Source of the DNA: a bacterium
Lineage (GTDB): Bacteria > Bacillota_I > Bacilli_A > Acholeplasmatales > JAEDCM01
Assembly: GCA_024695185.1 (NCBI GenBank)
Contig: JAILIR010000158.1
Coordinates: forward strand, 1-7,653
Reading direction: 5' to 3'
DNA: 7,653 nt
The notes beneath the pieces were generated by a model that was not told the origin of the DNA, ran no database searches, and saw nothing but the letters and a program-made list of their open reading frames with translations. Each line of letters begins with the position of its first letter. The stretch's first letter is position 1. The position numbers were made by a program, and so were the translations under genes. Below are positions 6,548 through 7,653 of this stretch, in pieces.

Positions 6548-6573
6548 AAAAAGGGAAAACACTTTTGTTTCCC
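6548..6573 (-). terminator. Terminator-like hairpin between the FakA-like gene and xpt
   Basis: The RNA pairs GGGAAA with TTTCCC (6573-6568 with 6558-6553), plus CA with TG across a bulged base and a 4-base loop. UUUUU (6552-6548) follows. On the plus strand seven T (6576-6582) follow the same stem, so it could work in both directions. No promoter fits between the U-tract and the xpt ribosome site. Xpt must therefore be reached by readthrough or from a promoter inside the upstream gene, so this may be an attenuator. Confidence 0.6.
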
Positions 6574-6580
6574 CGTTTTT

Positions 6581-6832
6581 TTATCCTTTTAATCCTCTTG
6601 TTTGTCTATCCATATCTTCAACTACAATATCATAGATTTCACCAAGAGTTCTGCAATATTTCATTACATCCCATGGTTCATTTGTGTGAAAATGCAGTTT
6701 AATTAATTCATCATCACCAGCAACTAATAAGCAGTCACCTTTAAAGTTAGCTAAAATGTAATCTCTAATTTGATCTTCATCAAGGTTTTCACCTTCAATT
6801 AATAATTGTGTATCATATCTAAATTCAATCAT
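6581..6832 (-). CDS. Stand-alone FakA middle-domain-like protein, 83 aa
   Basis: The whole protein matches one domain of FakA/YloV, the DAK-family subunit that binds the fatty-acid carrier FakB. Residues 28-53 follow the pattern GD-LLV-GDDELIKLHFHTNEP, and VEDMDRQT at 71-78 corresponds to the FakA 'IeNMreQ' segment. There is no kinase (DhaL-type) domain, so it cannot be a kinase by itself. From memory, the FakA middle domain has a conserved Cys and an HxH pair; here HxH is kept (His47, His49) while the Cys position appears to be Asp7. Similar short proteins are often labelled 'kinase to dihydroxyacetone kinase'. The ATG at 6832 has AGGAGG 6 bases upstream; a GTG at 6850 would place that ribosome site inside the gene. 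It has its own promoter and lies before xpt. Function unknown. Confidence 0.78.
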   Translation of the reverse strand: MIEFRYDTQLLIEGENLDEDQIRDYILANFKGDCLLVAGDDELIKLHFHTNEPWDVMKYCRTLGEIYDIVVEDMDRQTRGLKG

Positions 6833-6838
6833 ACTAAA

Positions 6839-6844
6839 CCTCCT
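6839..6844 (-). promoter_or_regulatory. Ribosome binding site deciding the FakA-like gene start
   Basis: The minus strand reads AGGAGG, 6 bases before ATG 6832. It rules out the in-frame GTG at 6850, which would translate through this site as Arg-Arg. Confidence 0.8.
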
Positions 6845-6884
6845 ATACACTCTCTTGTTTGATTTTATTTATCATACGAATTAT

Positions 6885-6903
6885 ATTATAAATCTTTTAT
6901 AAT
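6885..6903. repeat. Inverted repeat over the -10 and spacer of the FakA-like gene promoter
   Basis: ATTATAAA-TCT-TTTATAAT is a perfect 8-bp inverted repeat with a 3-base centre, spanning the -10 hexamer and most of the promoter spacer. It may be an operator. It is entirely A/T in the arms, so chance cannot be excluded. It has no following T-tract, so it does not look like a terminator for the HAD gene. Confidence 0.45.
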
Positions 6904-6913
6904 ACATTTGCAA
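6885..6913 (-). promoter_or_regulatory. Promoter of the FakA-like gene and probably xpt
   Basis: TTGCAA (6913-6908), a 17-base spacer and a perfect TATAAT (6890-6885) form a good vegetative promoter. Transcription would start near 6878, leaving a leader of about 45 bases, too short for a riboswitch. The -35 element lies just beyond the HAD stop codon. I see no terminator between the HAD gene and this unit, so some readthrough is possible. Confidence 0.72.
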
Positions 6914-6914
6914 A

Positions 6915-7653
6915 TTATTTGTTAAGTTGACCATGATGAATATCTACTATATCATTAATTGCCTTTAAGGCATCAAGTGTCTTTTTAATGATAGTATCAA
7001 TTTCAGTTCCTTCATTATAATTAGATGGCGCAATAAAATCTACTCTCTTATCTACTAATAAACTATTAGCTAAATCTTTTGTTTTATCAGTATATACCGC
7101 AATTGATTTTCCTCCATTAGATTTAACTAATTTCATACAAGGAATATCAGTAATACCATCTGCGATATAAATCATATTTCTAAATGGTATATCTCTGTCA
7201 TCATTAGCAACATATTTATTTAAATCGTTATCGTTAGATACATCTAAAACACCTTTATTTATTCTAAATAAGAATTGTGTTTTAGTTGTATAATTAACGA
7301 CTAATTTAGGCCATACAGCTATATCATTTTCATCATATAAAAATTCACATGCATAAATCTCTTTAAATTCTTTGGCAATATTAGATCCTTCTATTATTTC
7401 CTTTAATCCACTAGAAATAATAAAATGTTCTACTTCAACGCCAATAGATTTACCATAATCATTTATACGCTTAAACCAAGTCTCTACACCAGGAAAGAAT
7501 TCAATATTCTTACCTGCATTATTAAATATTTCTCTTTTAATTGGTTTACTATGGTTTTTAGATTCTTTTATCATTAAATATAGATATGATAATATCTTAT
7601 CCATATGTTCCTTCTTTGACATTTGATCACATTTTAACCAAAAATCAGATGCA
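6915..7653 (-). CDS. HAD-superfamily phosphatase, partial (N-terminus off the right edge)
   Basis: The frame stays open to the right edge: upstream of the ATG at 7622 it continues as ASDFWLKCDQ with no stop. That ATG has no ribosome site. The catalytic N-terminal DxD motif expected in HAD enzymes is absent from the visible part, so the true start must lie outside the window; the residues S-D-F-W resemble the stretch shortly after that motif. Visible parts are motif II (HFIISSGLKEI), a possible motif III Lys in NYTTKTQFLF, and motif IV YIADGITDIPCM, which carries the magnesium-binding acids (DGxxD). The arrangement resembles phosphoserine-phosphatase-like HAD hydrolases. The substrate cannot be told. 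It ends just before the promoter of the next unit. Confidence 0.85.
   Translation of the reverse strand, partial: ASDFWLKCDQMSKKEHMDKILSYLYLMIKESKNHSKPIKREIFNNAGKNIEFFPGVETWFKRINDYGKSIGVEVEHFIISSGLKEIIEGSNIAKEFKEIYACEFLYDENDIAVWPKLVVNYTTKTQFLFRINKGVLDVSNDNDLNKYVANDDRDIPFRNMIYIADGITDIPCMKLVKSNGGKSIAVYTDKTKDLANSLLVDKRVDFIAPSNYNEGTEIDTIIKKTLDALKAINDIVDIHHGQLNK

Noticed and set aside
6833..6850. GTG start at 6850 for the FakA-like gene
   Set aside because: It would run through the AGGAGG that serves ATG 6832, and the added residues have no homology.
1..7653. Mycoplasma-type code with TGA as Trp
   Set aside because: All visible Trp residues use TGG and the proteins read through at full family length without needing TGA as sense.

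Overview
The window comes from a low-GC Bacillota genome, probably Bacilli, Erysipelotrichia or a gut 'Mollicutes'-like lineage. This rests on very AT-rich DNA, AAGGAGG ribosome sites and protein sequences resembling Bacillus homologues. TGA is not needed as a sense codon and Trp is encoded by TGG, so the standard bacterial code fits. Every gene I can support is on the minus strand, so transcription runs from high to low coordinates. No mobile element, CRISPR array, tRNA or rRNA was seen.

Layout in transcription order. (1) 7653-6915: a HAD-superfamily phosphatase whose N-terminus lies beyond the right edge. (2) 6913-6885: a promoter just after the HAD stop, driving an 83-aa stand-alone protein related to the middle domain of the fatty acid kinase subunit FakA (6832-6581). 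A terminator-like hairpin then abuts the ribosome site of xpt, xanthine phosphoribosyltransferase (6532-5960), which ends in a strong intrinsic terminator. (3) 5896-4420: a promoter, a guanine-class purine riboswitch (5843-5776), a terminator with a plausible antiterminator, and a BMP-family lipoprotein. (4) 4402-4378: a GC-rich intercistronic hairpin, then the double-ATPase subunit and two permeases of the same importer (4341-436). (5) 433-1: two closely coupled downstream genes, a 92-aa protein I do not recognise and the start of a Sel1/TPR-like repeat protein cut by the left edge.

How it works together. The lipoprotein-ATPase-permease-permease order matches Bacillus nupNOPQ, a guanosine importer. 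A guanine-type aptamer (C at the specificity position) upstream fits a purine nucleoside substrate: high guanine should close transcription of the importer. Xpt, next door, converts xanthine or related bases to nucleotides, so the region is a purine salvage locus. The xpt unit has no riboswitch of its own and appears to be controlled separately.

I found no clear undescribed system. The best leads are the FakA-middle-domain orphan protein placed before xpt, the attenuator-like hairpin touching the xpt ribosome site, the two unknown genes coupled to the nucleoside importer, and inverted repeats covering the -10 region of both promoters.
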